Source: Clostridium_S neuense (GTDB lineage: Bacteria; Bacillota; Clostridia; Clostridiales; Clostridiaceae). Taken from it: a DNA stretch of 64,000 bases. Location: contig NZ_JBJIAA010000003.1 of the NCBI RefSeq assembly GCF_045310695.1, forward strand, positions 1-64,000. Reading direction: 5' to 3'. Below, in pieces: positions 1 to 8,356 of this stretch; within the stretch, counting starts at the first letter, position 1; the number at the start of each line of letters is the position of its first letter. The notes under the pieces were generated by a model. That model was given only the letters and a program-made list of their open reading frames with translations. It was not told where the DNA came from and ran no database searches. The position numbers and the translations under genes were made by a program.

Positions 1-72
1 TTTTAGCAAAGTAATTTTTAAATCAAATTTTATATCACTTCAATTTATTGTAAGGTTTCTTAAGTTGATGAC
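1..72 (-). mobile_element. End of an IS4/IS231-like insertion sequence (runs off the left edge)
   Basis: Read on the minus strand the segment starts GTCATCAACTTAAGAA at 72-57, which resembles the terminal inverted repeat of IS231-type IS4-family elements (known ends contain CCATCAACTTAAG). It begins exactly where the dltB reading frame stops resembling DltB. A related 72-base segment ending in the same 16 bases lies at 7972-8043, so this is a repeated element end rather than chance. The transposase itself would lie outside the window. The family assignment is from memory of the terminal repeat only. Confidence 0.6.
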
Positions 73-1029
73 ATTGCCGTGCCATATTCCCATAGTAAGC
101 ATTGTTATAATAAAGCCTAAATACGATGAGGTATATCTGCTTTTAAACCATTTATGTTTCATAGCGTTCATTACAAACCTAGTATATATAAAATCTCTAA
201 ACCAAAATGATAATGACATATGCCATCTATCCCAAAATTCTTTCATGTTCTTGCTTAAGAAAGGCATATTAAAGTTTTCTGGAAGCTTAACTCCTAAAAA
301 ATAGCCTGTACCAATAGCTATTGAACTATATCCAGCAAAATCAAAGAAAAGGTATAAACTGTAGGCGTACATACACTGAACTATATTATTTATACTAAAG
401 TTAGATGGTATTTTTGAAAGCCAATAGGTGTATATTAAGCTGGCTATAACAAACTTATAGGCAACGCCTTTAAAAATCCTAAAGATACCATTTCCCATAC
501 AATCTATATATTCTTTTCTTGTAAGAGTTTTATTTATGTCTTTTTCAAAACGTCGACTTCTATCAATAGGACCAGAGCTAATGCTTGGGAAAAATAAAAT
601 AAAGTAAGTTAAATCAATAAGTTTAATTTCTTTTATTAATCCATCATGTGTTTCTATTATTACTTGCACAGTTCTAAAGGTAAGGTAAGAAATACCTATA
701 AAACCTAAGGTTGAAGAAGTAAAAAATCTACTAAACTTGACTAAACAAAGAGGAAGTATGCTTAAAAAAACAAATATACGCATGATCCAAATATTATCTG
801 TTTTTTGTCTAATCAAGAAATATAGCTTTATTAAGATTACCTGAAGTATGTAAAAGCCTAAAAAACTTAATAGTTCTGCTTTATTCCTTCCGATAAATAG
901 CAACATCATACATAGGCTTAAAAAGGTTCCATAATATTTTAGTTTTTTCTCTAATAATCCAATAATTATCGCTGGAATTAATGAAACAAAAAGAATGTAG
1001 AAGAATATACCATGTTCAAAAGGGGTCAT
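40..1029 (-). pseudogene. dltB: DltB, D-alanyl transfer protein of the MBOAT family, 3' end lost
   Basis: DltB is the membrane-bound O-acyltransferase that moves D-alanine from DltC towards lipoteichoic acid at the outer face of the membrane. The 329 residues are strongly hydrophobic with many membrane segments. The MBOAT signature RWHMSLSFW is present (His270), followed by the second conserved histidine in MGIWHG (His317). After WHG the protein should continue for roughly 60-80 residues; instead there are 11 unrelated residues and a stop, coinciding with the IS-like end at 1-72. The start ATG overlaps the dltA stop as ATGA with an AGGAGG just upstream, so the pair is translationally coupled. 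dltC and dltD, normally next, would lie beyond the window. Loss of the C-terminal part probably inactivates D-alanylation unless the interruption is an assembly or strain feature. Confidence 0.85.
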
Positions 1030-2552
1030 TTTAAATCCTCCTGAAGTAATTTTCTATCTATTTTGCAATTTGAATTCATAGGGAATTTATCTAGTATTTT
1101 AATTTTTCTAGGTACCATATATAGAGGCAAAGATTTATTAAGGTCATTTTTTATCTTCATAACTATTTTAAACTCCTTTTCATTAAATTCTTTGCTTAGC
1201 GTAACGAAGGCTGCTATATAAGAAATTTTTTCTTCAATTTTAACTGGCAGAGCAACAGCGTTACTTATGTAATCTAATTTTCTTAGATTATTTTCAATAT
1301 CTTCTAACTCAATTCTATATCCATTTAATTTGATCTGGAAATCTTTTCTTCCGCAGTAGTAAAACAAATTATCTTTCTTGTATGCCAGGTCACCAGTTTT
1401 ATAACCTTGCTTAAGGCCAGTTTCAGTTTTAACCGTGAAAAAGTGCTTTTTGTTCATTTCTTCATTGTTATAGTATCCAATACTTACATTGTCACCGACT
1501 ACATAAATTTCACCTTTTTTGTTATCTTTAATTTCTTTGCCAGTATCATCTACTAGCATTACTTTAGAATTAGTCATTCCATACCCTATTGGAATAGAAT
1601 CCTCAGCATAAATCATATTCTTACTGATTTCCGCAGCTGTTATTAAAACAGTGGCTTCTGTTGGACCATATCCATTAATTATTGAGATATCTCCAAACTT
1701 TTCATAGAGAGTTGAAACTAATTTTTTTGATAGTATTTCACCAGCAAAAAACATCTTTTCTAGCTTTGGAAGTAAGTTTTTATTAAAACTATTATCAATA
1801 ACGCACATTTCGGCAAATGAAGGTGTTGATATCCACATAGCTATTTTTGATATGCCTAAATTTTTAAATAAATCCTTAAAATTTGTAGTCATTTCTTTAT
1901 CTATTACATATAAAGTTTTCTTAAGAAGAAGTCCAATGTATATGCTAATCACAGATACATCGAAAGAGTAAGATACTTGATTTAAAAATACACTCTCTTC
2001 TTCACTAGTTTTGCAATAAGGCATGAACCATTCAATAAATGTTTTTAAAGCTTTGTAGGTGATTTGAACACCTTTAGGTTTACCAGTACTTCCAGAGGTA
2101 TAAATCATATAATAAACATCATTTTCTTTTACACGGTATGATTTGTCAGGCTCAATTCCGCTAAATTTAACAAAAATATCATTCAAGGTGTTTAAGGACA
2201 AAATCTCTCCATTAAAGTTATCAATATCAATATTTCCTATATTAATAAATAATGTGGGTTTAGAGCTTTCAATAATATCTTTTATTCTGTCCTTTGGAAA
2301 AGTAGTATCTATAGGAATATAAGCATGTCCAGATTTACTACAAGCTAAAAAAGAAATTAGCATTTCATGTTCTTTATGACCGTAAATAGCTATTGGTGAT
2401 TTATCGTCCCCATATTCAGAGATTATGTATTTTGCAAGTGCATCTGAATATTTTTTTAGCTGACCATATGTTAAAGTAGAATTTTTGTATATTTCGAAGA
2501 CATTTTCCCTATGTTCAATGCAGATTTGATCTATAGTATCAAGCAAATTCAA
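1026..2552 (-). CDS. dltA: D-alanine--D-alanyl carrier protein ligase DltA
   Basis: DltA is the cytosolic adenylating enzyme that activates D-alanine with ATP and loads it on the carrier DltC for teichoic acid D-alanylation. The 508 residues match the usual length. Seen in the sequence: phosphate-binding loop YTSGSTGKPKGVQ at 151-163, the GYGPTEAT motif in the core domain near residue 295, KTGDLA near the hinge and the C-terminal catalytic lysine in CKIDR (about Lys497). The start is TTG at 2552, supported by AAAGGA about ten bases upstream; no ATG lies nearby in frame. It is the first gene of a dltAB operon on the minus strand with its own good promoter (2595-2623). Divergent from thiC. Identity is secure; the partner gene dltB is broken. 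Confidence 0.95.
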   Translation of the reverse strand: MNLLDTIDQICIEHRENVFEIYKNSTLTYGQLKKYSDALAKYIISEYGDDKSPIAIYGHKEHEMLISFLACSKSGHAYIPIDTTFPKDRIKDIIESSKPTLFINIGNIDIDNFNGEILSLNTLNDIFVKFSGIEPDKSYRVKENDVYYMIYTSGSTGKPKGVQITYKALKTFIEWFMPYCKTSEEESVFLNQVSYSFDVSVISIYIGLLLKKTLYVIDKEMTTNFKDLFKNLGISKIAMWISTPSFAEMCVIDNSFNKNLLPKLEKMFFAGEILSKKLVSTLYEKFGDISIINGYGPTEATVLITAAEISKNMIYAEDSIPIGYGMTNSKVMLVDDTGKEIKDNKKGEIYVVGDNVSIGYYNNEEMNKKHFFTVKTETGLKQGYKTGDLAYKKDNLFYYCGRKDFQIKLNGYRIELEDIENNLRKLDYISNAVALPVKIEEKISYIAAFVTLSKEFNEKEFKIVMKIKNDLNKSLPLYMVPRKIKILDKFPMNSNCKIDRKLLQEDLK

Positions 2553-2594
2553 AAGAATCAGTCCTTTCTATTGAGATAATTATTAAACATAAAT

Positions 2595-2623
2595 ATTATA
2601 TTCTAGTAAATAAATGTTTTCAA
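2595..2623 (-). promoter_or_regulatory. Sigma-A type promoter of dltA
   Basis: On the minus strand TTGAAA (2623-2618) and TATAAT (2600-2595) are separated by exactly 17 bases, with transcription heading to the dltA TTG start about 40 bases further. Both boxes are near or at consensus. Confidence 0.75.
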
Positions 2624-2662
2624 TACAATTAAATTACTTAATAGTATTTAGATACAACAACG

Positions 2663-2694
2663 ACACATATATTACATAAGTGTAACGTATGTGT
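2663..2694. promoter_or_regulatory. Imperfect palindrome between dltA and thiC
   Basis: ACACATATATTACA at 2663-2676 pairs with TGTAACGTATGTGT at 2681-2694 (12 of 14 positions) around a 4-base centre. It lies upstream of both divergent promoters. It could be an operator for the dlt operon; no known box is recognised. Confidence 0.4.
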
Positions 2695-2734
2695 ATTGTT
2701 AAAGTTATGGCATATTTAGAAATGTATATGTTAG

Positions 2735-2763
2735 TTTACAAACGTGTTAAGTGATGGTAAAAT
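2735..2763 (+). promoter_or_regulatory. Sigma-A type promoter of thiC
   Basis: TTTACA at 2735-2740 and TAAAAT at 2758-2763 with a 17-base spacer. The start of transcription would fall about ten bases before the TPP riboswitch. Confidence 0.65.
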
Positions 2764-2773
2764 GAGAAATGTA

Positions 2774-2866
2774 ATTTGCTAGAGGTGCCTTAATGTAAAA
2801 GGCTGAGAGGAGAAATCCAACTCTTAGAACTTGATGTAGTTAGTACTACCGTAGGGAAGCAGAGCA
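2774..2866 (+). ncRNA. TPP (THI-box) riboswitch
   Basis: The conserved core is plain: AGAGGTGCC at 2781-2789, GGCTGAGAGG at 2801-2810, then AGAACTTGATGTAGTTAGTA and CCGTAGGGAAGCAGAG. The closing stem P1 can form between TTTGCT (about 2775) and AGCAGA (about 2859). It is followed by an intrinsic terminator and thiC, so thiamine pyrophosphate should repress thiC by premature termination. Family identification rests on the thi-box consensus, which is highly characteristic. Confidence 0.95.
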
Positions 2867-2886
2867 TTATTAGATTATGAATTTTT

Positions 2887-2918
2887 AAGCTTGCCCTTAA
2901 TTTGGGTGAGCTTTTTTT
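2887..2918 (+). terminator. Riboswitch-controlled intrinsic terminator
   Basis: Stem AAGCTTGCCC (2887-2896) with GGGTGAGCTT (2904-2913), 7-base loop, then seven T. It lies between the TPP aptamer and thiC and is the natural expression platform. Confidence 0.85.
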
Positions 2919-2963
2919 AATGTGTCTGCATCCAAAAATAAAATTTAGATAAGGAGAAATGTT

Positions 2964-4277
2964 ATGAATTATTTAACCCAAATGGATGCTGCAAGAAAAA
3001 GTATATTTACAGAGGAGATGAAAGTTGTCTCTGAAAAAGAACATATTGAAATTGAAAAATTGAGAAAGCTTATTGCAGAAGGAAAAGTTGTAATTCCAGC
3101 TAACAAAAATCACAATTCCTTAAGTGCAGAAGGTATTGGGGAAGGACTTAGAACTAAAATAAATGTAAACCTAGGAATATCTAAAGATTGTGCCAATGTG
3201 GATATGGAACTTGAAAAGGTTAAAACAGCACTTCAAATGAAGGCAGAAGCTATTATGGATTTAAGTTCTTATGGAAAGACAGAAGAGTTTAGGAAAAAGC
3301 TTATAGAAATGTCTCCTGCGATGATAGGAACGGTTCCTATATATGATGCAGTAGGTTTTTATGATAAGGAATTAAAGGATATAACTGCAGAAGAATTCTT
3401 AAGGGTAGTTGAAAAACAAGCTCAAGATGGTGTGGATTTTATGACTATTCATGCTGGAATAAATAGAGAAACTGCTGAAGTTTTTAAAAGAAATAACAGA
3501 GTTATGAATATAGTTTCAAGAGGTGGTTCACTTTTGTATGCCTGGATGGAACTTAACAATAAGGAAAATCCATTCTATGAGTATTTTGATAAAGTTCTTG
3601 AAATATGCGCTAAATATGATGTTACTATAAGTCTTGGAGATGCTTGCAGGCCCGGATGCATAAAAGACTCAACTGATCCAAGCCAGATTAAAGAACTTAT
3701 TACTCTTGGAGAACTTACTAAAAGGGCATGGGAGCAAAATGTACAAGTTATGATTGAAGGACCTGGACATATGGCGCTTAATGAAATAAAATCAAATATG
3801 ATTATAGAAAAGAGATTATGTCATGGAGCACCTTTCTATGTTCTTGGACCTATTGTTACGGATATAGCTCCAGGGTATGACCATATAACAAGTGCAATAG
3901 GAGGAGCAATTGCAGCTGCAAACGGGGCGGACTTTCTATGCTATGTTACTCCAGCAGAGCATTTGAGGCTTCCTAACTTAGATGATATGAAAGAAGGAAT
4001 TATAGCCTCTAAAATAGCTGCTCATGCCGCTGATATTGCAAAGAATGTTCCTGGTGCAAGGGAGTGGGATAATAAAATGGCAGAGGCAAGACAAAAATTA
4101 GATTGGAAGGCTACGTTTGAACTCTCAATAGATCCAGAAAAGGCTATAGGATATAGAAAAGAATCAACACCAGAAAATCCAGATACCTGCACTATGTGTG
4201 GAAAAATGTGTGCGGTTAGGAATATGAATAAAGTTATGAGTGGAAAAAATGTAAACATACTTAGAGACGATGATTAG
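2964..4277 (+). CDS. thiC: Phosphomethylpyrimidine synthase ThiC (thiamine pyrimidine branch)
   Basis: ThiC is a radical-SAM enzyme that rearranges aminoimidazole ribotide into HMP-phosphate, the pyrimidine half of thiamine. The 437-residue protein is the short form that lacks the N-terminal extension of the enterobacterial enzyme. It contains the long central TIM-barrel sequences typical of the family (for example QVMIEGPGHMA and ITSAIGGAIAAANGADFLCY is split here as ITSAIGGAIA then ANGADFLCYVTP) and a C-terminal cluster-binding motif with Cys409, Cys412 and Cys416. The spacing seen is C-X2-C-X3-C, one residue shorter than the CX2CX4C usually quoted. Start ATG at 2964 follows AAGGAG. Regulation is by the upstream TPP riboswitch. 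No other thi genes are next to it; a family-1 repeat follows ten bases after the stop. Confidence 0.97.
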   Translation: MNYLTQMDAARKSIFTEEMKVVSEKEHIEIEKLRKLIAEGKVVIPANKNHNSLSAEGIGEGLRTKINVNLGISKDCANVDMELEKVKTALQMKAEAIMDLSSYGKTEEFRKKLIEMSPAMIGTVPIYDAVGFYDKELKDITAEEFLRVVEKQAQDGVDFMTIHAGINRETAEVFKRNNRVMNIVSRGGSLLYAWMELNNKENPFYEYFDKVLEICAKYDVTISLGDACRPGCIKDSTDPSQIKELITLGELTKRAWEQNVQVMIEGPGHMALNEIKSNMIIEKRLCHGAPFYVLGPIVTDIAPGYDHITSAIGGAIAAANGADFLCYVTPAEHLRLPNLDDMKEGIIASKIAAHAADIAKNVPGAREWDNKMAEARQKLDWKATFELSIDPEKAIGYRKESTPENPDTCTMCGKMCAVRNMNKVMSGKNVNILRDDD

Positions 4278-4287
4278 CATAAAAATT

Positions 4288-4589
4288 GCGAAGTAATAAT
4301 GCTTCGTCGCGTTAAAAAAATTCTATAAATCTTGGTGTATATTTTAAAATAGTGCTTGCTTTGAGTTCAAGAAGGATAATGGGCAAAGCCCAAGCCTCGT
4401 ATATGTTTATACTCTCTGAAAAGATGCTCAGACAATTGAAATATCTAAGTATTTTACGATTTTTTTGCCAAGATTTATTAGAATCTTTTTAAACTGTTCC
4501 TTCAGCATTGTTACTTCGCTCTCTCGGTAGTGCAAGGAAAAAATTCCTCCGTGCCTACGGAATTTTAGCATGAATCTTTGTAATCAATT
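4288..4589. repeat. Family 1 palindromic dispersed repeat, copy A
   Basis: The segment opens with GCGAAGTAATAATGCTTCG (4288-4306) and its inverse AGCATTGTTACTTCGC closes the palindrome at 4504-4519. Inside, TTAAAAAAATTCTATAAATC near 4311 pairs with the A/T-rich GATTTATTAGAATCTTTTTAA near 4470-4490, and the core holds AAGGATAATGGGCAAAGCCC. A tail with AAATTCCTCCGTGCCTACGG (about 4540-4560) follows. Other copies lie at 14985, 32031, 38680 and 55700, all just downstream of plus-strand genes. The rest of the 4590-4790 gap is AT-rich with no feature seen except the ribosome binding site of the next gene. Confidence 0.8.
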
Positions 4590-4790
4590 AAACTTGTACA
4601 ATATATTATTGACTTTTATTAGTGTATATGGTTCTTAGTGTGAAATTGATAATACCATTATGTATTAAAATTGTGATTTTTTAAGTAAACTATAATTTTA
4701 ATAAAATTGTTTTTGGTTTATGAAATCTTTATGATAAAATTACTATTAAATGTAGAGAAATTTATAATACTTTTATCATGAGGTGTAGTT

Positions 4791-5567
4791 ATGATGGATA
4801 AAGAAAAAATACTAGAAGAAGATTTGTACAAGCCTGTTCACGATTTCTTTGAAAAACAAGGGTATACAGTAAGGGCGGAGGTTAAGGACTGCGATGTTAC
4901 GGCTATTAAAGATGATTTCCTTATTATAGTTGAACTAAAAAAGAATTTGACTGTAGAACTCTTGTCACAGGCAGTTAAAAGGCAAAAAATTTCAGAACTA
5001 GTTTATATAGCTGTTCCAAAACCTAAAAGGATGAAAGCAGATTCAAAATGGAAGGATATTTGTCATCTTATAAGGAGATTAGAGCTTGGACTTATATTTG
5101 TGAATTTTAAGAGCAGCAAAACTTTTGTTGAAGTTGTCATAGAGCCCAAACCTTTTGATAGAATAAAAAGCATTAATGCAAATAAAAAAAAGAGAGCAAG
5201 TCTTATAAAAGAAATTAAGGGCAGAAACAAGGATTTAAATGTTGGAGGAACAAGGGGGAAAAAGCTTGTAACTTCTTATAGAGAAAGTGCAATTGAAATT
5301 GCCTGCTGCCTTGATAAATTTGGACCGCTTTCCCCTAAAAGGCTCAGAGAAATTGGAACGGACTGCAAAAAAACTGTATCTATTTTATACAAGAATTATT
5401 ATGGCTGGTTTGATAAAAAATCAAGAGGGGTTTACGAGCTAAATGAGGAAGGAAAAAAGAACCTCAAGGTGTATGAAGAACTGGCAAAATACTACTATGA
5501 GAAGATAGGGGAGAAAGTGACAAGTGATCAGCTCAGAGTACAGAGTACAATTGACAGAGGACAGTGA
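4791..5567 (+). CDS. DUF2161-like protein with PD-(D/E)XK nuclease-type core
   Basis: 258 residues. The N-terminal half carries a PD-(D/E)XK-like pattern: an early Glu, then Asp in KDCDVTAIKDD and the pair Glu-x-Lys in IIVELKKN, as in the DUF2161 family of predicted restriction-like nucleases; no enzymatic activity is established for it here. The C-terminal part (about 175-240) looks like a winged-helix segment (GPLSPKRLREIG). Start ATG at 4791 has GAGGTG a few bases upstream; ATG at 4794 is an alternative. The last dozen residues (from QLRVQSTIDRGQ) are encoded by a family-2 repeat that also supplies the stop codon, so the natural C-terminus was probably changed by insertion of that repeat. 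Confidence 0.7.
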   Translation: MMDKEKILEEDLYKPVHDFFEKQGYTVRAEVKDCDVTAIKDDFLIIVELKKNLTVELLSQAVKRQKISELVYIAVPKPKRMKADSKWKDICHLIRRLELGLIFVNFKSSKTFVEVVIEPKPFDRIKSINANKKKRASLIKEIKGRNKDLNVGGTRGKKLVTSYRESAIEIACCLDKFGPLSPKRLREIGTDCKKTVSILYKNYYGWFDKKSRGVYELNEEGKKNLKVYEELAKYYYEKIGEKVTSDQLRVQSTIDRGQ

Positions 5568-5603
5568 AGGTGGATTTATCTTACTTACGTCAGATAAATC
5601 TAA
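5535..5603. repeat. Family 2 dispersed repeat, copy at the 3' end of the DUF2161 gene
   Basis: AGAGTACAGAGTACAATTGA followed by CAGTGAAGGTGGATTTATC and its partial inverse CAGATAAATC. Related copies occur at 8193, 17348, 21598, 57692 and 61750. It overlaps the last codons and stop of the preceding gene. Confidence 0.65.
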
Positions 5604-5630
5604 AATTATATAAAAATGCAGTGTAATGAA

Positions 5631-5668
5631 AAAACCTTGGAATTATAGGTACATAAATCCAAGGTTTT
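5631..5668 (-). terminator. Intrinsic terminator of the chemoreceptor gene
   Basis: Perfect 11-base stem AAAACCTTGGA / TCCAAGGTTTT with a 16-base loop; on the minus strand the stem ends in a run of six T. It starts five bases after the stop of the minus-strand chemoreceptor gene. Confidence 0.85.
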
Positions 5669-5672
5669 AAAG

Positions 5673-7736
5673 CTAAATTTTAAACTGATCTATTGATACT
5701 TTTAATTCTTCTGCAATTGTAGCTAATTTTTCACCTGAGCTTGCAATTTCTTCAATTGTAGCTGATTGTTCTTCCGTAGATGCAGATGCCTGCTCTGTTC
5801 CAGCGGCATTCTCCTCAGATATTGCCGATAAATTTTGCGTTAATTCAATAATTTTGTTTTTATTCTCTGCCATTAAGCCTGTAGAATGATTAAGTTTAGT
5901 GATTATGATTTTTATATCATCAATTGCCTGTGCTATTCCCTCAAATTTTCCTTCAGTTGCTTCAACGCTATCTTCTTGTTCTGTAACAATCTCTTTTGTT
6001 TGCTTCATAAAATCAACTGCACTTTGTGATTTTGTCTTTAATTCATTTATTATAGTTTTAATGTCATTTGTAAAGTTATTAGATTGTTCTGCAAGCTTTC
6101 TTATTTCATCCGCAACAACGGCAAAACCTTTACCTGCTTCTCCTGCTCTTGCAGCTTCAATTGCAGCATTTAAAGCTAAAAGATTTGTCTGATCCGCAAT
6201 GCTTTCAATCATAGCACTAGCACTTTCAATTTTTTCTGCATTTTCATTGTTACTCATTATAATCTGATATACATTGCTTGATGCATCACTGTTTTTCTGT
6301 GTCTTATTAATAAGCTCTTTTAAAATTAGGAAACCTTCTTCCTTTTGTTTTTCAATTTGAATTGCTGCAGCATTAAGTTCTTTAGTATAATTTAAATCTT
6401 GTTCTAATAAATTGCCTAACTCTTCTACATTATGAGCTGCTATTTCTGTATCTTTAGCTTGTTCACTAGATCCTCTTGCAATTTCTTCAATAGTTTTGGC
6501 TACTTCCTCTGCAGCAGTAGCTGCTTGCTCCGAAGTAGCTGTTAATTCTTCTGAGGAGGCAGCAATATGCTCTGCTGCACCTGCAGTTTTTCGAATAAAT
6601 TCAGCCACGTTTTCTCTCATAATTTTAAGAAACCTTATCATATCTCCTATTTCATCTTTTCTATTTAAGTACTTTTCATTCAACTGTTTATCTTTGGAAA
6701 AATCTAAATTACCAAAATCTTTTACTCTGCCTGTGACTGCTATAATAGGTTTTGTTATGCTGCTAGATAAATAATTAGCCAAAATACTTATTAACACTAA
6801 TATCACTATAGCCGAAATAACTACTATATTCATAATTTCTTTTGCACCAGAATTTAACTCCTTTTGAGTAATAAGCGATGCTAATATCCAATCCGTCCCT
6901 TCAACTTTATATGGACTTACAAGATATTTTTCTCCATTAATTGAAACCTCAAAGGTTTTTGCTTGATCAGTTAGAAGTTTATTCAAGCCAGCAATACCAA
7001 CTTCTTGTACTTTTTTAAAATTATTTTTAGGATTTTTTCCATCTGCCATTATCACACCTGTATTGTGTATAAGCATTGAATACCCTGTTTTACCAAGCTT
7101 CATTTGATTTAACATATCGCTAATTTTAGATTGCTTCACATCAAGGCCTATTACTCCAAGAAACTTTCCATCTTTATCTGTAAATGAACGGGCATTGCTT
7201 GTAAGCATCGAAGACTGAAAAATATATGGCGCTGTTCTAATGATTTTTCCGTTCTTATTTTCAGCATCAACGTACCAAGGTCTTTTTACAGGATCATAAC
7301 CTGCAAATGTAGTAGTTTCGGGCCATTGTATATATCTTCCATCCTTAGTGCCTAGATATACATAGTTTGTACCTTCATGGTTATGTCCATACTGCTCAAA
7401 TATTTTGTATATCGCTTTTTCAAGTTCTCCATTAGCAGAAGGTTTCATTTGAGTTTCTTGTGTTGTGTTTTTATAAGTTGTTATGCTGTCATCTACCGCC
7501 ATTATCAGGGGATTTGTTGCCAGCATATTAAGATTTTTATCTATTTGGTCATTGAAAATTTCAATTGATTGAGAAACTATTTTCAGTTGTTCTCTAGAAT
7601 TACTCAAATAATCATTATAATTCTTTTTATTTACTTGATAAATTGCTATACCACTGATACTTACTACAGTCAGTAAAACAATTAAAACTATAGATATTAA
7701 AATCCTACCTTTTATCCCACTAATGCTTTTACTCAT
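5673..7736 (-). CDS. Methyl-accepting chemotaxis protein with Cache sensor domain
   Basis: Transmembrane chemoreceptor that signals through CheW/CheA to the flagellar motor. In order: membrane segment at about 11-33, extracellular double-Cache type sensor about 40-290 with the ligand-pocket pattern YDPVKRPWY (147-155), second membrane segment about 302-323, HAMP about 324-378, and the methyl-accepting coiled coil 390-680 with the conserved hairpin tip DQTNLLALNAAIEAARAGE (515-533). 687 residues is normal for this class. Start ATG at 7736 follows GGACGGG. A single-gene transcript is likely: a SigD-like promoter lies upstream and a strong terminator directly downstream. The ligand cannot be read from sequence; Cache domains of this form often bind amino acids or small carboxylates. 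Confidence 0.93.
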   Translation of the reverse strand: MSKSISGIKGRILISIVLIVLLTVVSISGIAIYQVNKKNYNDYLSNSREQLKIVSQSIEIFNDQIDKNLNMLATNPLIMAVDDSITTYKNTTQETQMKPSANGELEKAIYKIFEQYGHNHEGTNYVYLGTKDGRYIQWPETTTFAGYDPVKRPWYVDAENKNGKIIRTAPYIFQSSMLTSNARSFTDKDGKFLGVIGLDVKQSKISDMLNQMKLGKTGYSMLIHNTGVIMADGKNPKNNFKKVQEVGIAGLNKLLTDQAKTFEVSINGEKYLVSPYKVEGTDWILASLITQKELNSGAKEIMNIVVISAIVILVLISILANYLSSSITKPIIAVTGRVKDFGNLDFSKDKQLNEKYLNRKDEIGDMIRFLKIMRENVAEFIRKTAGAAEHIAASSEELTATSEQAATAAEEVAKTIEEIARGSSEQAKDTEIAAHNVEELGNLLEQDLNYTKELNAAAIQIEKQKEEGFLILKELINKTQKNSDASSNVYQIIMSNNENAEKIESASAMIESIADQTNLLALNAAIEAARAGEAGKGFAVVADEIRKLAEQSNNFTNDIKTIINELKTKSQSAVDFMKQTKEIVTEQEDSVEATEGKFEGIAQAIDDIKIIITKLNHSTGLMAENKNKIIELTQNLSAISEENAAGTEQASASTEEQSATIEEIASSGEKLATIAEELKVSIDQFKI

Positions 7737-7775
7737 GATATCCCGTCCTTTTCTTATTTTTGCACTTTTACGTAT

Positions 7776-7802
7776 TTTTCGACATTTATATAGCTTCCTT
7801 TA
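7776..7802 (-). promoter_or_regulatory. SigD (flagellar/chemotaxis) type promoter of the chemoreceptor
   Basis: On the minus strand TAAA (7802-7799), a 15-base spacer and GTCGAAAA (7783-7776) fit the SigD pattern TAAA-N15-GCCGATAT in spacing and in five of eight -10 positions, 40 bases before the start codon. Confidence 0.55.
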
Positions 7803-7868
7803 TATGATTTTGTATGGATATTGAGGGCAATTTTAACATGATTATATTTTATATCATAAACTTCCACT

Positions 7869-8043
7869 TTATATAATATATATTGGTGCTAAATAATCAT
7901 CTTCAAATGTTGATAACATGATATTCATTAGTATTACATTCTTTTTTTTACTTTGTTTTGCCTTGGATTTTATCTCTTTATAAGCAATTTTTTTAAAATC
8001 TATTTTCACTAATTTATATATATAAAGTTCTTAAGTTGATGAC
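7869..8043 (-). mobile_element. Solo or decayed end of an IS4/IS231-like element
   Basis: The sequence at 7972-8043 is related to the IS-like end at 1-72 and finishes with the same 16 bases (TTCTTAAGTTGATGAC). On the minus strand a GTG at 8009 opens a 46-codon frame ending at 7869 (begins VKIDFKKIAYKEIKSKAKQ, very lysine-rich) that could be the remnant of a transposase N-terminus; I do not recognise it with certainty. No complete transposase is present. The remainder of 7803-7868 is plain AT-rich DNA. Confidence 0.4.
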
Positions 8044-8128
8044 CTTAGGTGTGCATGAGGGGGGGAATTGGGATGTTTTAACACAAGCGATATGGATAGA
8101 TGAGGATAAAGCTCAAATTATAGAGTAG
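8042..8128 (+). pseudogene. Possible 28-codon C-terminal gene fragment
   Basis: Immediately right of the IS-like end a frame reads TLGVHEGGNWDVLTQAIWID and continues for eight more residues to a TAG at 8126-8128. The composition looks protein-like and GC is locally higher, but no start codon or family is recognised. It may be the tail of a gene cut by the element. Low certainty. Confidence 0.25.
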
Positions 8129-8192
8129 ATAAGCTGAAAGGCTGAAATCACCTAGCGCTAAATTTATCTCGATAAACTGGAATCTAAAAAGC

Positions 8193-8307
8193 AGAGTACA
8201 AAGTACAAAGGACAATGAAGGATGATTTTTCTCCGCTATGCTTTGAAAAATCTTAAACTTATTGCGCGCAAAGCGAAAGGTAAATCATTCTTAATTGTGC
8301 ATTGAGT
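8193..8307. repeat. Family 2 dispersed repeat
   Basis: AGAGTACAAAGTACAAAG, then ACAATGAAGGATGATTTTTC, a variable core, and the inverse arm AAATCATTCTTAATTGTGC. The two arms make an imperfect palindrome (ACAATGAAGGATGATTT against the reverse complement of AAATCATTCTTAATTGT). Together with the IS-like end it fills most of the 620-base gap between the chemoreceptor and the ABC-F gene. Confidence 0.65.
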
Positions 8308-8356
8308 TAAATTTGAGTTTGTTAGGATAGATTATATTTAATGATTTTCAATATTG

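Noticed and set aside
2887..2918. Terminator before thiC as the end of another gene
   Set aside because: There is no gene upstream on this strand; it is the expression platform of the TPP riboswitch.
4278..4790. tRNA or small-gene search in the thiC downstream gap
   Set aside because: No cloverleaf or acceptor end; the structure is explained by the family-1 palindrome.
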